Part shown: positions 53,377 to 64,000 of the stretch, piece after piece
Layout of the letters: each line of letters starts with the position of its first letter
Numbering within the stretch: position 1 is the first letter of the stretch
DNA from: Clostridium sp. Marseille-P299
GTDB taxonomy: Bacteria > Bacillota > Clostridia > Lachnospirales > Lachnospiraceae
NCBI RefSeq assembly: GCF_900078195.1
Contig: NZ_FJVE01000004.1
Span: forward strand, 361,071 to 425,070
Reading direction: 5' to 3'
Length of the DNA: 64,000 bases
Notes under the pieces: generated by a model
Seen by the model: only the letters and a program-made list of their open reading frames with translations
Database searches by the model: none
What the model was told of the DNA's origin: nothing
Translations under genes and position numbers: made by a program

Positions 53377-56071
53377 GCAATACAACCTCCTCTGCTTGCA
53401 ATGTAAAACGGAATATTGCGCCACTTGGCGTATTGTCTTTTACTGAAATGGTCCCGCCATGGGCAACTATAATAGATTTGCAAAGAGCAAGCCCAAGTCC
53501 TAGACCTCTTCTACTATCACCAATTCCATCATTTGCAGTATAAAACATTTCAAAAAGATTACTTTTTGCATCATCACTAATACCTTTTCCATCGTCAGCT
53601 ATTTCCACAGTAACAATACTATTTTGCTTTTTCACCGATATTGTTATAGTAGACCCTGCCGGCGTATATTTAATTGCATTATCAACGATATTAATGATAA
53701 CCTGTATAATTAAACGTGAATCCATCTTTGCCATAATAAAGTCATCCATTGGTTCAACTACAATATTATGTTCTTCACTTTTACGATTAACATGACGCAA
53801 TGCCTCTGTAATAACCTCTGGTACTAATTCTGCTTCTAAATGAAGATTCATTGTTCCGTCTTCAATTCTCGTAACAGAAAGTAAATTTTCAACCAGGTTA
53901 ATTAACCACATGGAATCGTCATATATATCTAAATATAATTTATTTTTCTTAACTTCGTTCAAACTATCAGCATTACTTAACAAAACACTAGCATTTCCTG
54001 AAATTGATGTAAGTGGAGTTCTTAAATCATGGGAAATGGATCTTAAAAGATTCGCCCTAAGCTGTTCCTGCTGCGCTTGTATCGCTGCTTGTTCCTTTGT
54101 CTTTCGAAGGCTATCTTTCTCAAGTGCAATTGCACATTCACCAAGCATCGAGATCAATAAGCTATTTTCAAATGGATTTAAAACATCCTTCTCCATTACG
54201 ATACCAACAACCGCATAGACACCACCATTACCTCTTATGGCTAGATATAAACATTTCGCACCATGAAGTGTATTTGTAGTTGCTCCTGCATGCTTATTAT
54301 TCTTAAAAACCCATTCCGCAACCGCACGTTCATTTGGCCCTATATAATCGGCTTCATCTTCAAGCAAATAGTTTTTAGGAAACACCTGGGGTTCCGATAA
54401 TTTATTTTGATTCACGCTATAAAAAATAATTGTTTTATCAAGTAACTTTATTAATTGTTTAGCGGTTTCTTGTATAATACTGCTGCTATCTTCAGCTTTT
54501 TGTAACATTTGATTCGTTTCAAGTAAGATTTCTGTACGATACGCCATATGAACCGCTCTTTTCGCATGGTCTTTAATTTTCATCGTAAGGGTTCCAGTAA
54601 TAAACGCCGCCAAAAACATAATTACAAAAGTTACTGGATATCCCGTATCATACGCAGACAAAGTAAATCTTGGCTCAGTAAAGAAAAAGTTAAATACCAC
54701 AACACTGAAAATAGACGCAACAAGACTGTACATTTTATTCGTAGTTGTAATCGAAGTTAATAAAACCCCTAGAATATATAAAGTGATGATATTCACTTCA
54801 CTAAAACCCATTTTGTAAAATAACAAGCCAATACCAGTAAAAAAGGCTAGAATAGATAATGATTTTAATGTTTCTAACCAAGAAAAGGTATACGTAAACT
54901 TTCGTTTTTTAAGTAAGGTTTTATATGGCGTACTCACCTTATCTGGAATAATATAAATATCCAAATTAGGTGCAAGTGCTGTTAATCTTTCTGCAAATGA
55001 AGTTCTAGAGAAAAAATATCTCTTCTTCGTATTCGTTCTTCCAATAACTACTTTAGACACTCCTGAAATTCTTGCAAATTCTGCAATCTGAAATGCTACA
55101 TCATCACCGTAAACCGTTGCTACTTTTGCACCAAGCTGCTCAGCCAGTTTAAAATTACTCCTTAACCTTTGTTTGCTTTCTTCAGACATATTTTCAAATT
55201 CTGGAGTTTCTACATATAAGGCTGTAAATGTACCTTTAAAAGCATTTGCCATACGAGCCGCGGTTCGAATCACCCTAGCATTGGAAGGTGAAGGCGAGAT
55301 ACAATTTAAAATATGTTCTTCTGTATAATAATCAGCCTTTAATGAGGTTTGCTTAGCCTTTTCAGCTTTTCTATTTACACGATCCGCGGTTCTTCGTAAT
55401 GCTATTTCACGAAGGGCAATTAAATTATCTAGGCTAAAAAAATTATTTAACGCAGTTTCTACATGAGCTTCTTTATAAACCTTACCTTCATTTAAACGAA
55501 GTATTAATTCCTCTGGTTCGATATCTATTAACTCCACTTGATCTGCGTCATCAAACACGTAATCAGGTATTCGCTCACGAACTACAACCCCTGTTATAGA
55601 CGCTACAATATCATTTAAGCTTTCTAAATGCTGAACATTTACCGTTGTATAAACATCAATACCTGCTTTTAATAATTCTTGTATATCTTGATAACGCTTT
55701 ATATGACGGCAACCATCACTATTCGTATGTGCAAGCTCATCAACTAAGATAAGATTAGGCTTACGTTTTATTGCTCCATCTAGATCAAATTCATTTAAAA
55801 TTATCCCTCTGTATTCCATCTTGATAGGAGGAAGCATTTCTAAGCCACTTAATAGCTTTGTTGTTTCAGGCCTTGTGTGAGGTTCAATATATCCCGCAAC
55901 TACATCAATGCCAGCCTCTTTTGCAACATGGGCAGCTTGCAACATAGCATAGGTCTTACCTACTCCGGCGGCATAACCAAAAAAAATCTTTAAGCGGCCA
56001 GACTTTTTCTCTTTTTCTTCTTCCTCTACTCTTTTTAAAAATTCTTCAGGTTTTGGTCTTGTTACTTGCAT
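53369..56071 (-). CDS. kdpD: KdpD sensor histidine kinase
   Basis: A 900-residue kinase. Order: KdpD domain with Walker A GYAAGVGKT at 32-40 and Walker B LILVDELAHTN (107-117); a USP domain (about 250-375) with SPS at 259-261 and FTALY at 282-286; four membrane segments (about 395-495); a GAF-like region (about 510-650); the histidine-kinase core with RSISHDLRTPLTSISG; and the ATPase region with NIVDNAIKYTP, DDGKGIS and RRGLGLGLALCKSI. It senses K+ or turgor and phosphorylates KdpE. The distance between SPS and FTALY is exactly 20 residues, matching a c-di-AMP-binding motif described for S. aureus KdpD. Confidence 0.95.
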   Translation of the reverse strand: MQVTRPKPEEFLKRVEEEEKEKKSGRLKIFFGYAAGVGKTYAMLQAAHVAKEAGIDVVAGYIEPHTRPETTKLLSGLEMLPPIKMEYRGIILNEFDLDGAIKRKPNLILVDELAHTNSDGCRHIKRYQDIQELLKAGIDVYTTVNVQHLESLNDIVASITGVVVRERIPDYVFDDADQVELIDIEPEELILRLNEGKVYKEAHVETALNNFFSLDNLIALREIALRRTADRVNRKAEKAKQTSLKADYYTEEHILNCISPSPSNARVIRTAARMANAFKGTFTALYVETPEFENMSEESKQRLRSNFKLAEQLGAKVATVYGDDVAFQIAEFARISGVSKVVIGRTNTKKRYFFSRTSFAERLTALAPNLDIYIIPDKVSTPYKTLLKKRKFTYTFSWLETLKSLSILAFFTGIGLLFYKMGFSEVNIITLYILGVLLTSITTTNKMYSLVASIFSVVVFNFFFTEPRFTLSAYDTGYPVTFVIMFLAAFITGTLTMKIKDHAKRAVHMAYRTEILLETNQMLQKAEDSSSIIQETAKQLIKLLDKTIIFYSVNQNKLSEPQVFPKNYLLEDEADYIGPNERAVAEWVFKNNKHAGATTNTLHGAKCLYLAIRGNGGVYAVVGIVMEKDVLNPFENSLLISMLGECAIALEKDSLRKTKEQAAIQAQQEQLRANLLRSISHDLRTPLTSISGNASVLLSNADSLNEVKKNKLYLDIYDDSMWLINLVENLLSVTRIEDGTMNLHLEAELVPEVITEALRHVNRKSEEHNIVVEPMDDFIMAKMDSRLIIQVIINIVDNAIKYTPAGSTITISVKKQNSIVTVEIADDGKGISDDAKSNLFEMFYTANDGIGDSRRGLGLGLALCKSIIVAHGGTISVKDNTPSGAIFRFTLQAEEVVLHE

Positions 56072-56226
56072 TTGTACCGTCCCTTATGTTTTATTTCTTT
56101 CTACTTCTTATTTTAACATAAAAGCATAATTTTTGTTTAATTTCTTTACATTATATATTGAATCACATAAGCTAAGCTCTATGGTCTTTAATCCCCATAT
56201 AAATTCCTTTAAGTTTACTCCAAAAA

Positions 56227-56829
56227 TCATAATATCCCATCTAACATAAGATTTACCTTTAATACATTTACTGTCTTTTCTCCAAATAAACCAAGAAATT
56301 TACCAGTTGTACATTTATCAATTATTTCTTGCACATCCTCTAAACTCATATTATTATTTCTTGCAATTCGTTCCTTTTGATATTCAGCTGCCTTAATAGA
56401 AATATGTGGATCTAATCCACTACCAGAGCCAGTTACTAAATCTACTGGGATAGCTTCATCACCCTTTTCAGGGTGTGCCTTCTTAATTTTTACTACACGT
56501 TCCTTTACTAAATCCTCATACTCTTTACTTGCTGGACTTAAGTTGTATGGCCCCGAATACATTAAAACATTACCGTCCTCATCCGTAAATGTATGAGTGT
56601 CAATTTTCATAATACGTCCCCACATATGTGCCTCATCGGTATACTGCTGTCCTAACAACTCACTCCCATATTTCTTACCATTTACCGTTATTATACTTCC
56701 CTCTGATTGATTTGGAAAAATAACCTTAGCAATTAAAGTTACTAAAACGGTATATACCACTCCACATAAAATAGTGAAAATAATTAAATATAAAAAACTT
56801 TGCTTTACCACATTCTTTATAGATTTCAT
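56227..56829 (-). CDS. kdpC: KdpC, assembly subunit of the K+-transporting ATPase
   Basis: A 200-residue subunit with a single N-terminal membrane segment (about 12-34) and the periplasmic-type domain including GSGLDPHISIKAAEYQKERIAR, which is diagnostic for KdpC. Usual length is about 190-200. It lies 155 bp before kdpD and 178 bp after kdpB, longer gaps than normal for a kdp operon; no obvious hairpin is in the gap. Confidence 0.94.
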   Translation of the reverse strand: MKSIKNVVKQSFLYLIIFTILCGVVYTVLVTLIAKVIFPNQSEGSIITVNGKKYGSELLGQQYTDEAHMWGRIMKIDTHTFTDEDGNVLMYSGPYNLSPASKEYEDLVKERVVKIKKAHPEKGDEAIPVDLVTGSGSGLDPHISIKAAEYQKERIARNNNMSLEDVQEIIDKCTTGKFLGLFGEKTVNVLKVNLMLDGIL

Positions 56830-57007
56830 ATAAGCCTCCTTCTGCCTGGATTATTTTCATATCATAAATGTCTTTAGAAATAATCCTATCAATACGCAAG
56901 CAAATATCTTATATCAATTACATTACGAAATTAACACAAGAAATGTATGTCTTATTTTGTTATACTGACTTTACTTCTATTACTATATCAATTCAATATA
57001 TTCATTC

Positions 57008-59077
57008 TTATACTAAATGTATTGCAACAATAAGCATATCAATAAGCTTTACGAATATAAACGGCGTAATAATTCCTCCTAATCCATATACGAAAAGATT
57101 ACGAGCAAGCAGCTTACTAGCTGGAACTTCACGGTATTTAACCCCTTTTAATGCTAAAGGAATAAGTGCAACAATAATAAGTGCATTATATATAATTGCT
57201 GAGTAAATCGCACTTTCTGCACTATGAAGATTCATAATATTTAAAGCAGAAAGTCCAGGATATAATTGCATAAAAAGTGCTGGTATAATAGCAAAGTATT
57301 TTGCTAAATCATTGGCAATGCTAAATGTGGTAAGGCTTCCTCTTGTCATTAATAGCTGCTTTCCTATTCTTACGATATCAATCAGCTTTGTTGGTGATGA
57401 ATCAAGATCAACCATGTTCCCTGCTTCTTTTGCAGCCTGAGTTCCCGTATTCATAGCAACTGCAACATCTGCCTGTGCAAGTGCAGGAGCATCATTCGTT
57501 CCATCACCAGTCATTGCAACTAAATGCCCTTTGCTTTGAAAATCACGAATCATATTAAGCTTCGCTTCTGGTGTAGCTTCTGCTAGGAAATCATCCACAC
57601 CAGCTTCTGCAGCAATCGCTGCTGCTGTTAATGGATTATCACCTGTAATCATTATTGTTCTAATTCCCATTTTCCTAAGGTCAGCGAACTTTTCTTGTAC
57701 ACCCTCTTTAATAATATCTTTTAGATAAATAACGCCTAAAATATTATAGTTCTTCGCTACGACTAATGGTGTGCCACCTTGATTAGAAACTCGTTTTACA
57801 ACTTCATCGCATTCCTTGCTATAAATTCCACCGTTTTCAACCACATATTGCCTTACAGCTTCTGCAGCTCCTTTTCTTATTTCATTGCCACTATAATCAA
57901 CACCACTCATACGCGTTGTTGCACTAAATGGAACAAATTTCATACCAAGTTCATTTATATTTCTTCCACGGATACCAAATTGCTCTTTAGCAAGTACTAC
58001 CACACTTCTACCTTCTGGCGTTTCATCTGCTAAAGAAGATAGTTGAGCTGCGTTTGCTAGCTCTTTTATATCTATTCCATCTACAGGGATAAACTCACAT
58101 GCTTGCCTATTTCCTAGGGTAATTGTCCCTGTCTTATCCAGCATTAAAATATCTACATCGCCAGCTGCCTCAATTGCGCGTCCACTCATTGCGAGTACAT
58201 TGGCTTGATTTAGCCTACTCATACCAGCAATTCCTATTGCTGATAATAATGCACCAATTGTTGTTGGCGCTAGACAAACTAATAGTGCAACCAGCGATGT
58301 AACCGATGTTGGATTCTGATTTCCTGCTAGTTTCGCCGAAAAAGTTGAATAAGCATATAATGAAAGTGTTACTAAAATAAAAATAATAGATAATGCTATT
58401 AAAAATATCTGTAGTGCTATTTCATTTGGTGTTTTCTTTCTAGAAGCACCTTCCACCATACTTATCATTTTATCAAGGAAACTTTGACCTGGTTCACTGG
58501 TAATTTCAACGATTATCCAATCAGAAATAACTGTGGTTCCTCCAGTAACTGCACTACGATCACCACCGCTTTCTCGAATTACTGGAGCTGACTCACCAGT
58601 GATAGCACTCTCATCTACCGATGCTGCACCATCAATAACATCGCCATCTAGAGGTATTTGCTCCCCTGCAGATACAATGATAATATCACCTTTTTTAAGA
58701 GTTGTTGACGACACTTTCGTTATCTCATTTCTTCGTTCAACAGAAGGAATCTTATTTGCCTCAACATCTTTTTTCGCAGCTCTTAAAGAGTCGGCTTGCG
58801 CTTTTCCTCTACCTTCTGCAATAGCCTCAGCAAAGTTTGCAAATATTACAGTAAACCATAGAATAATTGCTATACCAAATGTAAAACTAGTTGGTGCATC
58901 TTTAATACCAAATAACGAAAAAACAAATAAAATACTTGTAAGAATAGCAGATATATAAACAAGTAGCATTACTGGATTTTGTGTTTGTGTTCTTGGATCC
59001 AATTTTATAAATGAATCTTTAATCGCTCTTAATAGCATTTTATTACCTGCTAGAGCACTTTTCTTTTTTTCAACCAT
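57008..59077 (-). CDS. kdpB: KdpB, catalytic P-type ATPase subunit
   Basis: A 689-residue P-type ATPase. The phosphorylation motif DKTGTIT is intact, with the actuator [28 protein letters not shown] and [21 protein letters not shown] hinge motifs and about seven membrane segments. With KdpA and KdpC it pumps K+ with high affinity. The ATG at 59077 follows AAGGAGG; an in-frame start seven codons upstream is less likely. An ATGTG-rich gap separates it from kdpA by 76 bp. Confidence 0.96.
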   Translation of the reverse strand: MVEKKKSALAGNKMLLRAIKDSFIKLDPRTQTQNPVMLLVYISAILTSILFVFSLFGIKDAPTSFTFGIAIILWFTVIFANFAEAIAEGRGKAQADSLRAAKKDVEANKIPSVERRNEITKVSSTTLKKGDIIIVSAGEQIPLDGDVIDGAASVDESAITGESAPVIRESGGDRSAVTGGTTVISDWIIVEITSEPGQSFLDKMISMVEGASRKKTPNEIALQIFLIALSIIFILVTLSLYAYSTFSAKLAGNQNPTSVTSLVALLVCLAPTTIGALLSAIGIAGMSRLNQANVLAMSGRAIEAAGDVDILMLDKTGTITLGNRQACEFIPVDGIDIKELANAAQLSSLADETPEGRSVVVLAKEQFGIRGRNINELGMKFVPFSATTRMSGVDYSGNEIRKGAAEAVRQYVVENGGIYSKECDEVVKRVSNQGGTPLVVAKNYNILGVIYLKDIIKEGVQEKFADLRKMGIRTIMITGDNPLTAAAIAAEAGVDDFLAEATPEAKLNMIRDFQSKGHLVAMTGDGTNDAPALAQADVAVAMNTGTQAAKEAGNMVDLDSSPTKLIDIVRIGKQLLMTRGSLTTFSIANDLAKYFAIIPALFMQLYPGLSALNIMNLHSAESAIYSAIIYNALIIVALIPLALKGVKYREVPASKLLARNLFVYGLGGIITPFIFVKLIDMLIVAIHLV

Positions 59078-59153
59078 AATGACCTCCTTACTCCACAAAT
59101 CTAAAATTTGCGTATATATATTTCATCAGACCTTGCTAAAATTTATTACTACC

Positions 59154-60962
59154 CTAAAGTTTCATTTGGAAAAACTCCGCAATAGGTCCTAATGCTAAGG
59201 CTGGAAAAAAGCTTAAAGCGCCAATTAATAAAACAACAAAAATCAATAAAAATACAAACATAGCATTACTAGTAGAAAGTGTACCAGAAGTAGTTGCAAT
59301 CTTCTTTTTTGAAGCCATACTACCCGCAATAGAAAGTATTGTAATCATTGGCAAGAATCTGGCAAACAGCATAATAACTCCCAAACTTACATTAATAAAA
59401 ACAGTATTGGCCGAAAATCCTGCAAATGCAGAACCATTATTACCACCCGCAGAGGTATAAGCATATAAAACTTCAGAAAATCCATGTGCGCCACTATTAT
59501 TTAGACTTTCGCTAACACTAGGAACTAAAGCCGCTACACCGCTTCCTACTATAATCGCTATTGGTGTAGCTAAACATGCAAGTACGGCCATTTTCATTTC
59601 ATATGGTTCTATCTTCTTGCCTAGATACTCCGGAGTACGCCCTACCATCAAACCTGAAATAAATACAGTTAAAATAGCAAATCCAATCATTCCATATAGT
59701 CCACTACCAACACCACCAAAAACAACCTCCCCCAACTGCATTAGTAGCATTAGCATCATACCACCAATTGGTGTATAACTATCATGCATAGAGTTTACCG
59801 AACCGTTAGAGGCAGCTGTTGTAAATGCAGCCCATGTTGAAGAGGAAGCTATCCCAAATCTTGACTCTTTTCCCTCCATATTCCCGCCGGCCTGGTCAGT
59901 CATACTTAAATCAACTAAGCCTCCCTGTGCTAGTTGAGGTGTTGCTTGATGTTCATTTACCGCTATAATAAGTAATGCGGCAACCAATAATATAAACATT
60001 GCAGAAAATAATGTAACTCCCTGCCTTTTATCCTTAATATTACGTCCAAAAGTAAAACACAAGGATACTGGAATTAGTAAAATAGATAGCAGTTCAACAA
60101 TATTTGAAACTAAAGTGGGATTTTCAAAAGGATGCGCTGAATTAACTCCATAAAATCCGCCACCATTTGTACCCAATTGTTTAATGGCAATTTGACTTGC
60201 TGCAGGACCTAATGGAACATATTGCTCTGTTATTATGGTAGCATCTTTAATATGTTCTCCATTTACATATACTTGGTTATCCTTTATTGTGGCATTCTCA
60301 ATAATATTTCCATCCTTTACTGCAATAGACTCAAGCAATTGCACGGTATCTCCAGAACGAAATGTTTGTGGAATACCTTGTGAGACTAGTACAATAGAAA
60401 CAATTAAAGATAGTGGCATTAACACATATAATAAAACTCTAGTTATATCCACCCAAAAGTTTCCTAATCCTGTTTCTTTAACCTTAGCAAATCCACGTAT
60501 CAATGCAAATAACACTGCAATCCCCACAGCTGCAGATACAAAGTTTTGTACAGTAAGGCCAAGTGCCTGTGTAAGATAGCTCATTTGGGATTCACCACTA
60601 TACGATTGCCAGTTTGTATTTGTAATGAAACTTACAGCATTATTAAAAGCTAGATCCCATGATAAGCCACCAACACCTTCAGGATTACCAGGTAATATTC
60701 CTTGTAGTATCTGGATTAAGAATAATATAATGAATCCAACACCGCTAAATATAAGAACACTAATGGAATATCTCCTCCATGTCATCTCTTCTTCTTTATT
60801 TATTCCTAGAACCTTATATATTAGTTTTTCACATGGAAAAAGTAGTTTAGATAATAATACTTTCTCTCCATTCATGACCTTGCCTATGTATATTCCAAGT
60901 GGTATAGCAAGCAATACAAGTATTCCTAGAGACATTACATATTGTAGTATAGTCTGTGTCAT
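59154..60962 (-). CDS. kdpA: KdpA, K+-channel-like subunit
   Basis: A 602-residue polytopic protein with four K+-channel-like repeats; pore-like segments include [48 protein letters not shown] and [14 protein letters not shown], which match KdpA selectivity filters. It carries K+ into the Kdp complex. The start is an ATG overlapping the end of kdpF by 4 bases (ATGA). Length is near the family's larger members. Confidence 0.96.
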   Translation of the reverse strand: MTQTILQYVMSLGILVLLAIPLGIYIGKVMNGEKVLLSKLLFPCEKLIYKVLGINKEEEMTWRRYSISVLIFSGVGFIILFLIQILQGILPGNPEGVGGLSWDLAFNNAVSFITNTNWQSYSGESQMSYLTQALGLTVQNFVSAAVGIAVLFALIRGFAKVKETGLGNFWVDITRVLLYVLMPLSLIVSIVLVSQGIPQTFRSGDTVQLLESIAVKDGNIIENATIKDNQVYVNGEHIKDATIITEQYVPLGPAASQIAIKQLGTNGGGFYGVNSAHPFENPTLVSNIVELLSILLIPVSLCFTFGRNIKDKRQGVTLFSAMFILLVAALLIIAVNEHQATPQLAQGGLVDLSMTDQAGGNMEGKESRFGIASSSTWAAFTTAASNGSVNSMHDSYTPIGGMMLMLLMQLGEVVFGGVGSGLYGMIGFAILTVFISGLMVGRTPEYLGKKIEPYEMKMAVLACLATPIAIIVGSGVAALVPSVSESLNNSGAHGFSEVLYAYTSAGGNNGSAFAGFSANTVFINVSLGVIMLFARFLPMITILSIAGSMASKKKIATTSGTLSTSNAMFVFLLIFVVLLIGALSFFPALALGPIAEFFQMKL

Positions 60963-61048
60963 TTTTTATCACCTCTAAGTAAAATCACGACATAATAAAT
61001 AAGTAGCCCAATAGCTATAATACCTATCATACCTATCAATATTTTCAT
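60959..61048 (-). CDS. kdpF: KdpF, small membrane peptide of the Kdp complex
   Basis: A 29-residue peptide starting [20 protein letters not shown] and ending LLRGDKK: one membrane helix with a basic tail, as in KdpF of other bacteria. The ATG at 61048 has GGAGGATGTT upstream. The TGA overlaps the kdpA ATG (ATGA). KdpF stabilises the KdpABC complex in E. coli. It is the first gene of the kdp operon here and is easily missed because of its size. Confidence 0.88.
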   Translation of the reverse strand: MKILIGMIGIIAIGLLIYYVVILLRGDKK

Positions 61049-61383
61049 AACATCCTCCAACGTATCACATTATTTGCAATAATCCATTAATAGAAAACTT
61101 ATAAGTAACTATTTATTTACAAATATAAGTCTAGCATAAGAAATATTAAAACTGTGTTAGAGGACAACTGAGTATAATTAAGATAATATAAAGGCACCGA
61201 AAGCACAGTAGTCTTGCTTATATCCCTTGTACATAGCTCGATCTTGTAAATGATAGAAAGATACCCAAAAATTCTATAGAAAACACTTGACCATTGTGCT
61301 ATAATATCATAGATTTTGTCAAAATAATGCCTACGTCCGCTTACATACTGTAAGTATCAAGGCTATTTAAAGAAAGGAAAGCT
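61049..61383. other. divergent promoter region between kdpF and codB
   Basis: 335 bp AT-rich, with the kdp promoter on the minus strand and the codB promoter on the plus strand. A small GCCT/AGGC-closed fold with CTTAC/GTAAG inside lies at about 61328-61366, in the codB leader. No known riboswitch was recognised. Confidence 0.55.
61287..61315 (+). promoter_or_regulatory. codB promoter region
   Basis: TTGACC at 61287-61292 with TAGATT at 61310-61315 (17-bp spacer), and, overlapping it, an extended -10 TGCTATAAT at 61297-61305. Either could serve. Confidence 0.4.
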
Positions 61384-62631
61384 ATGAGTCAAAAAGAAGA
61401 AACAATGAAGAAAAATGATTCGGAATACTCACTATCAGCAGTACCAAATCACATGAAAGTACAAGGTTTATTATCAGTAATGGTTGTATTAGTTGGATTT
61501 ACATTTTTTACACCTAGTATGACTGCTGGAGGAACTCTTGGTGTCGGAATGAATGGAAGAAACTTTCTTCTTTCCATGTTAATTGGTAATGCATTTTTAG
61601 GTGTCTATTGCGGAATTCTTGCCTACATCGGTCAAAAGACTGGAATGACTTTAGACCTTTTAGCAAGGCGCTCCTTTGGAAGCTATGGTTCCTATCTTCC
61701 ATCCGCTTTAATAAGTTTTACACAGATTGGTTGGTTTGGCGTTGGTGTTGCTATGTTCGCTATTCCAGTGGCTAAGCTTACTAACATCCCAGTATGGGTA
61801 TTGATTATAGTTACAGGTGCTGTCATGATTAGTACAGCATTTATGGGAATGAAAGCATTAGCAGTTCTAGGTTCAATTGCTGTTCCTTTAATTGCTATCC
61901 TTGGAATTTATTCTGTTCAATGGGGAATAAATGAAGTTGGAGGAATCCATAATGTATTTGCTGAAAACCCTGCGAATCCGCTAACATTAACAACAGGAAT
62001 TGCAATTGTTGCAGGTTCTTTCATTTCAGGTGGTACAGCTACACCAAACTTTACACGATTCGCTAAAACTCCTAAAAATGCTGTAATTGCCACAGTGGTA
62101 GCATTTTTTGCAGGAAACTCTGTTATGATGATTTTTGGTGCTGTTGGTGGTGCAGTAACAGGAGTGCCTGATATTTTTGATATTTTAATTTTACAAGGTT
62201 TAGCATTACCAGCCGTTATTACTCTAGGATTAAATATATGGACAACAAATAATAACGCCCTTTATACCGCTGGATTAGGTGCATCAAATATTACAAAGAT
62301 ATCTATGAAACCAATGGTATTAGTCGGCGGAATTGTAGGAACTTTATTAGCAGAATGGCTTTATAATAACTTTGTTGGATTTTTAAATATTCTTAGTGGT
62401 ATGATTCCACCAGTTGGAGCTGTTGTAATCGCTCACTACTATCTTCATAAAGACGATTATGAAGATGGCAAAGAAGAAAAAGCTAAGATTAATATTGGAG
62501 CTGTTGTTGCTGTTATTGCAGGTTCCTTAGTTGGTATGTTTGTTACATGGGGAATCAAGCCAATAAACTCCTTAGTTGTTGCATTAGTAATCTTTATAAT
62601 CAGTGATAGAATTATTTCTAAGAAAGGATGA
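61384..62631 (+). CDS. codB: cytosine permease CodB
   Basis: A 415-residue member of the NCS1 transporter family with about 12 membrane segments. A charged N terminus (1-25) is followed by [21 protein letters not shown], the [18 protein letters not shown] region, and [18 protein letters not shown], which resemble CodB. It brings cytosine into the cell. GAAAGGAAAG precedes the ATG. It overlaps codA, the cytosine deaminase gene, so both are in one operon. Confidence 0.9.
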   Translation: MSQKEETMKKNDSEYSLSAVPNHMKVQGLLSVMVVLVGFTFFTPSMTAGGTLGVGMNGRNFLLSMLIGNAFLGVYCGILAYIGQKTGMTLDLLARRSFGSYGSYLPSALISFTQIGWFGVGVAMFAIPVAKLTNIPVWVLIIVTGAVMISTAFMGMKALAVLGSIAVPLIAILGIYSVQWGINEVGGIHNVFAENPANPLTLTTGIAIVAGSFISGGTATPNFTRFAKTPKNAVIATVVAFFAGNSVMMIFGAVGGAVTGVPDIFDILILQGLALPAVITLGLNIWTTNNNALYTAGLGASNITKISMKPMVLVGGIVGTLLAEWLYNNFVGFLNILSGMIPPVGAVVIAHYYLHKDDYEDGKEEKAKINIGAVVAVIAGSLVGMFVTWGIKPINSLVVALVIFIISDRIISKKG

Positions 62632-62639
62632 TAACTACA

Positions 62640-63875
62640 ATGTTAATTAAAAATGTATACATTGAAAATTCAGATGAATTAACAGATATTAGAGTTGAAG
62701 ATGGTAAATTTCAAAAAATTGCTGCTAATTTAGAAACTGTACCAGGAGAAGAAGTTGTTGAAGGAAATGGATGTCTTGTATTACCTCCATTCATTGAAAG
62801 CCATGTGCATCTTGACACTTGTCTCACCGCTGGTGACCCTGTATGGAATATGTCTGGTACCTTATTTGAGGGAATCGAATGTTGGTCTAAGCGTAAGGAT
62901 AAATTAACAAAGCAAGATGTAAAAGATCGTGCAAGAAGAGCAGTAGGTATGCAGATAGCAAACGGTATTCAACATGTACGTACTCATGTAGATGTTACAG
63001 ATCCTACCCTAATAGCTATGGATGCTATGCTTGAACTAAAGGATGAGCTTAAAGACTATGTAAATATTCAAATTGTTGCCTTTCCTCAAGAAGGAATTCA
63101 AAGTTATCCTAACGGAATGCAGCTTATGGAAAACGCTGTAAAGATGGGTGCTGACTGTGTTGGAGCTATTCCTCATTTCGAATTCACAAGAGAATATGCG
63201 GTGGAAAGTGTAAACTACTGTATGCAATTGGCTGAAAAGTACGATAGACTTGTAGATGTTCACTGTGATGAAATCGATGATGAACAATCCAAAGGCCTAG
63301 AAGTCCTAGCATGTAGAGCACTTGAGAGCGGTATGAAAGATCGTGTCACAGCAAGCCATACAACAGCTATGCATAGCTATAATAATGCATACTGTTCTAA
63401 GTTATTCCGTCTCTTAAGAATGAGTGATATTAATTTTGTAAGTAACCCACTTGTAAATACACATTTACAAGGAAGATTTGATACCTACCCTCGTCGTCGT
63501 GGTATCACTAGAGTGAAAGAACTTCTCGAAAATGGTAACAACGTATCATTTGGTCATGATGATATCTTTGATCCATGGTATCCACTAGGCGATGGAAATA
63601 TGATGGACGTTCTTCATATGGGACTTCATGTGTGTCAGATGATGGGATATGAAGAAATTCTAAACAGCTACAAGATTATTACACATAACGCTGCAAAGAC
63701 CTTACACTTAGGTGATTCCTATGGTATCAAGGAAGGTAAGGATGCAAGCTTCATTATGTTAAATGGTAAGAACTTCTATGAAGTCTTAAATAAAAGAGCA
63801 GAGGTATTGTATAGCTATAATAAAGGAAAATTAATTGCTAAGACTACACCTGCACATAAGGAAGTATTATTCTAA
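62640..63875 (+). CDS. codA: cytosine deaminase CodA
   Basis: A metal-dependent deaminase of about 411 residues that turns cytosine into uracil. Zinc and substrate motifs: [15 protein letters not shown] (HxH), [33 protein letters not shown] and [20 protein letters not shown] (catalytic aspartate). The ATG at 62640 and one at 62628 are both in frame; the latter overlaps the codB stop by 4 bases but has no room for its ribosome-binding site, so 62640 is preferred. An intron-like element begins 4 bases after the stop codon. Confidence 0.9.
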   Translation: MLIKNVYIENSDELTDIRVEDGKFQKIAANLETVPGEEVVEGNGCLVLPPFIESHVHLDTCLTAGDPVWNMSGTLFEGIECWSKRKDKLTKQDVKDRARRAVGMQIANGIQHVRTHVDVTDPTLIAMDAMLELKDELKDYVNIQIVAFPQEGIQSYPNGMQLMENAVKMGADCVGAIPHFEFTREYAVESVNYCMQLAEKYDRLVDVHCDEIDDEQSKGLEVLACRALESGMKDRVTASHTTAMHSYNNAYCSKLFRLLRMSDINFVSNPLVNTHLQGRFDTYPRRRGITRVKELLENGNNVSFGHDDIFDPWYPLGDGNMMDVLHMGLHVCQMMGYEEILNSYKIITHNAAKTLHLGDSYGIKEGKDASFIMLNGKNFYEVLNKRAEVLYSYNKGKLIAKTTPAHKEVLF

Positions 63876-63878
63876 ATA

Positions 63879-64000
63879 ATCGAGTAGGAGGAAATTCATT
63901 AATTGAATTTCCGTCCTCTCACACCACCGTACGTACCGTTCGGTATACGGCGGTTCAATAAGATTACCTTATTTGCGAATATCTTTCACTAAGTGTTATA
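63879..64000 (-). mobile_element. 3' end of a group II intron (domains V and VI), running off the window
   Basis: On the minus strand the segment 63956-63922 reads GAACCGCCGTATACCGAACG, then GTACGTACGGTGGTG, the 35-base domain V hairpin with a GNRA-like loop region. It is followed by a domain-VI-like stem (GGAAATTC/GAATTTCC around AATTAAT) and CCTACTCGAT, which I recall as the typical 3' splice end of bacterial group II introns. Upstream (window edge) an AATAAG/CTTATT hairpin lies where domain IV should end. The rest, including any reverse transcriptase, lies outside. The 3' exon is the region just after codA, antisense. Confidence 0.7.

Noticed and set aside
61287..61383. Purine riboswitch in the codB leader
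   Set aside because: The three-way junction sequences of purine riboswitches (TATA and GTTTCTAC segments) are not present; only a small stem is visible.

Overview
The window is low-GC, densely coded Firmicutes DNA, most likely from an anaerobic, spore-forming member of the Lachnospiraceae (Lachnoclostridium / Clostridium phytofermentans-like). That placement is an inference from gene content: three [FeFe]-hydrogenase-type proteins, rubrerythrin, a 2-oxoacid:ferredoxin oxidoreductase, SpoVG, paired GlgC/GlgD, a DnaD-type helicase-loading pair and SpoIIE-type phosphatase signatures. No rRNA or tRNA gene was seen.

Layout. 1-11.2 kb (minus strand): the end of a NatAB-type ABC exporter with a small XRE regulator, a PrsA-like lipoprotein foldase, mfd and pth, a membrane-anchored polysaccharide deacetylase, spoVG, and a translationally coupled glgC-glgD pair. 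11.6-17 kb (plus strand): murC, then two clusters of tandem DnaA boxes in front of a dnaD-like / dnaI-like helicase-loader operon, then a PRPP synthetase with an unusual PRPP loop. 17-24.3 kb (minus strand): a CPBP protease-like membrane protein, a small membrane protein, a class A penicillin-binding protein with an acidic repeat tail, and an SbcCD/YhaNO-like nuclease-ATPase pair. 24.5-37.4 kb: an HD-GYP protein, a rubredoxin-domain protein, a heterodimeric ABC exporter with a divergent MerR regulator and a classical 19-bp-spacer MerR promoter, a preQ1-I-like riboswitch before queT, a YfhO membrane protein, asnS, and a secreted transglutaminase-like protein.

37.6-47.4 kb (plus strand) is the most distinctive block, a hydrogenase island. 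It holds a small [2Fe-2S] protein, a PAS-containing sensory hydrogenase (HydS-like, serine at the proton-relay cysteine position), a SpoIIE/PP2C-type phosphatase, a group-B-type ferredoxin hydrogenase behind a long structured leader, then hydC-hydB-hydA (trimeric, NAD(H)/ferredoxin electron-bifurcating type), and a second small [2Fe-2S] protein paralogous to the first. HydS plus the phosphatase could sense redox state or H2 and feed that to gene expression, while the group B enzyme and HydABC handle electrons from fermentation. Rubrerythrin and the ferredoxin-linked korAB genes nearby (48.8-52 kb) fit the same anaerobic, ferredoxin-based metabolism.

52.4-64 kb: a 33-bp tandem repeat and an IS200/605-like hairpin precede a complete kdp system (kdpF-A-B-C-D-E, including the 29-codon kdpF). 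KdpD carries an exact match to the SxS-X20-FTAxY motif linked to c-di-AMP binding. The window then has codB-codA for cytosine uptake and deamination and ends in what looks like domains V and VI of a group II intron, antisense and immediately after the codA stop codon.
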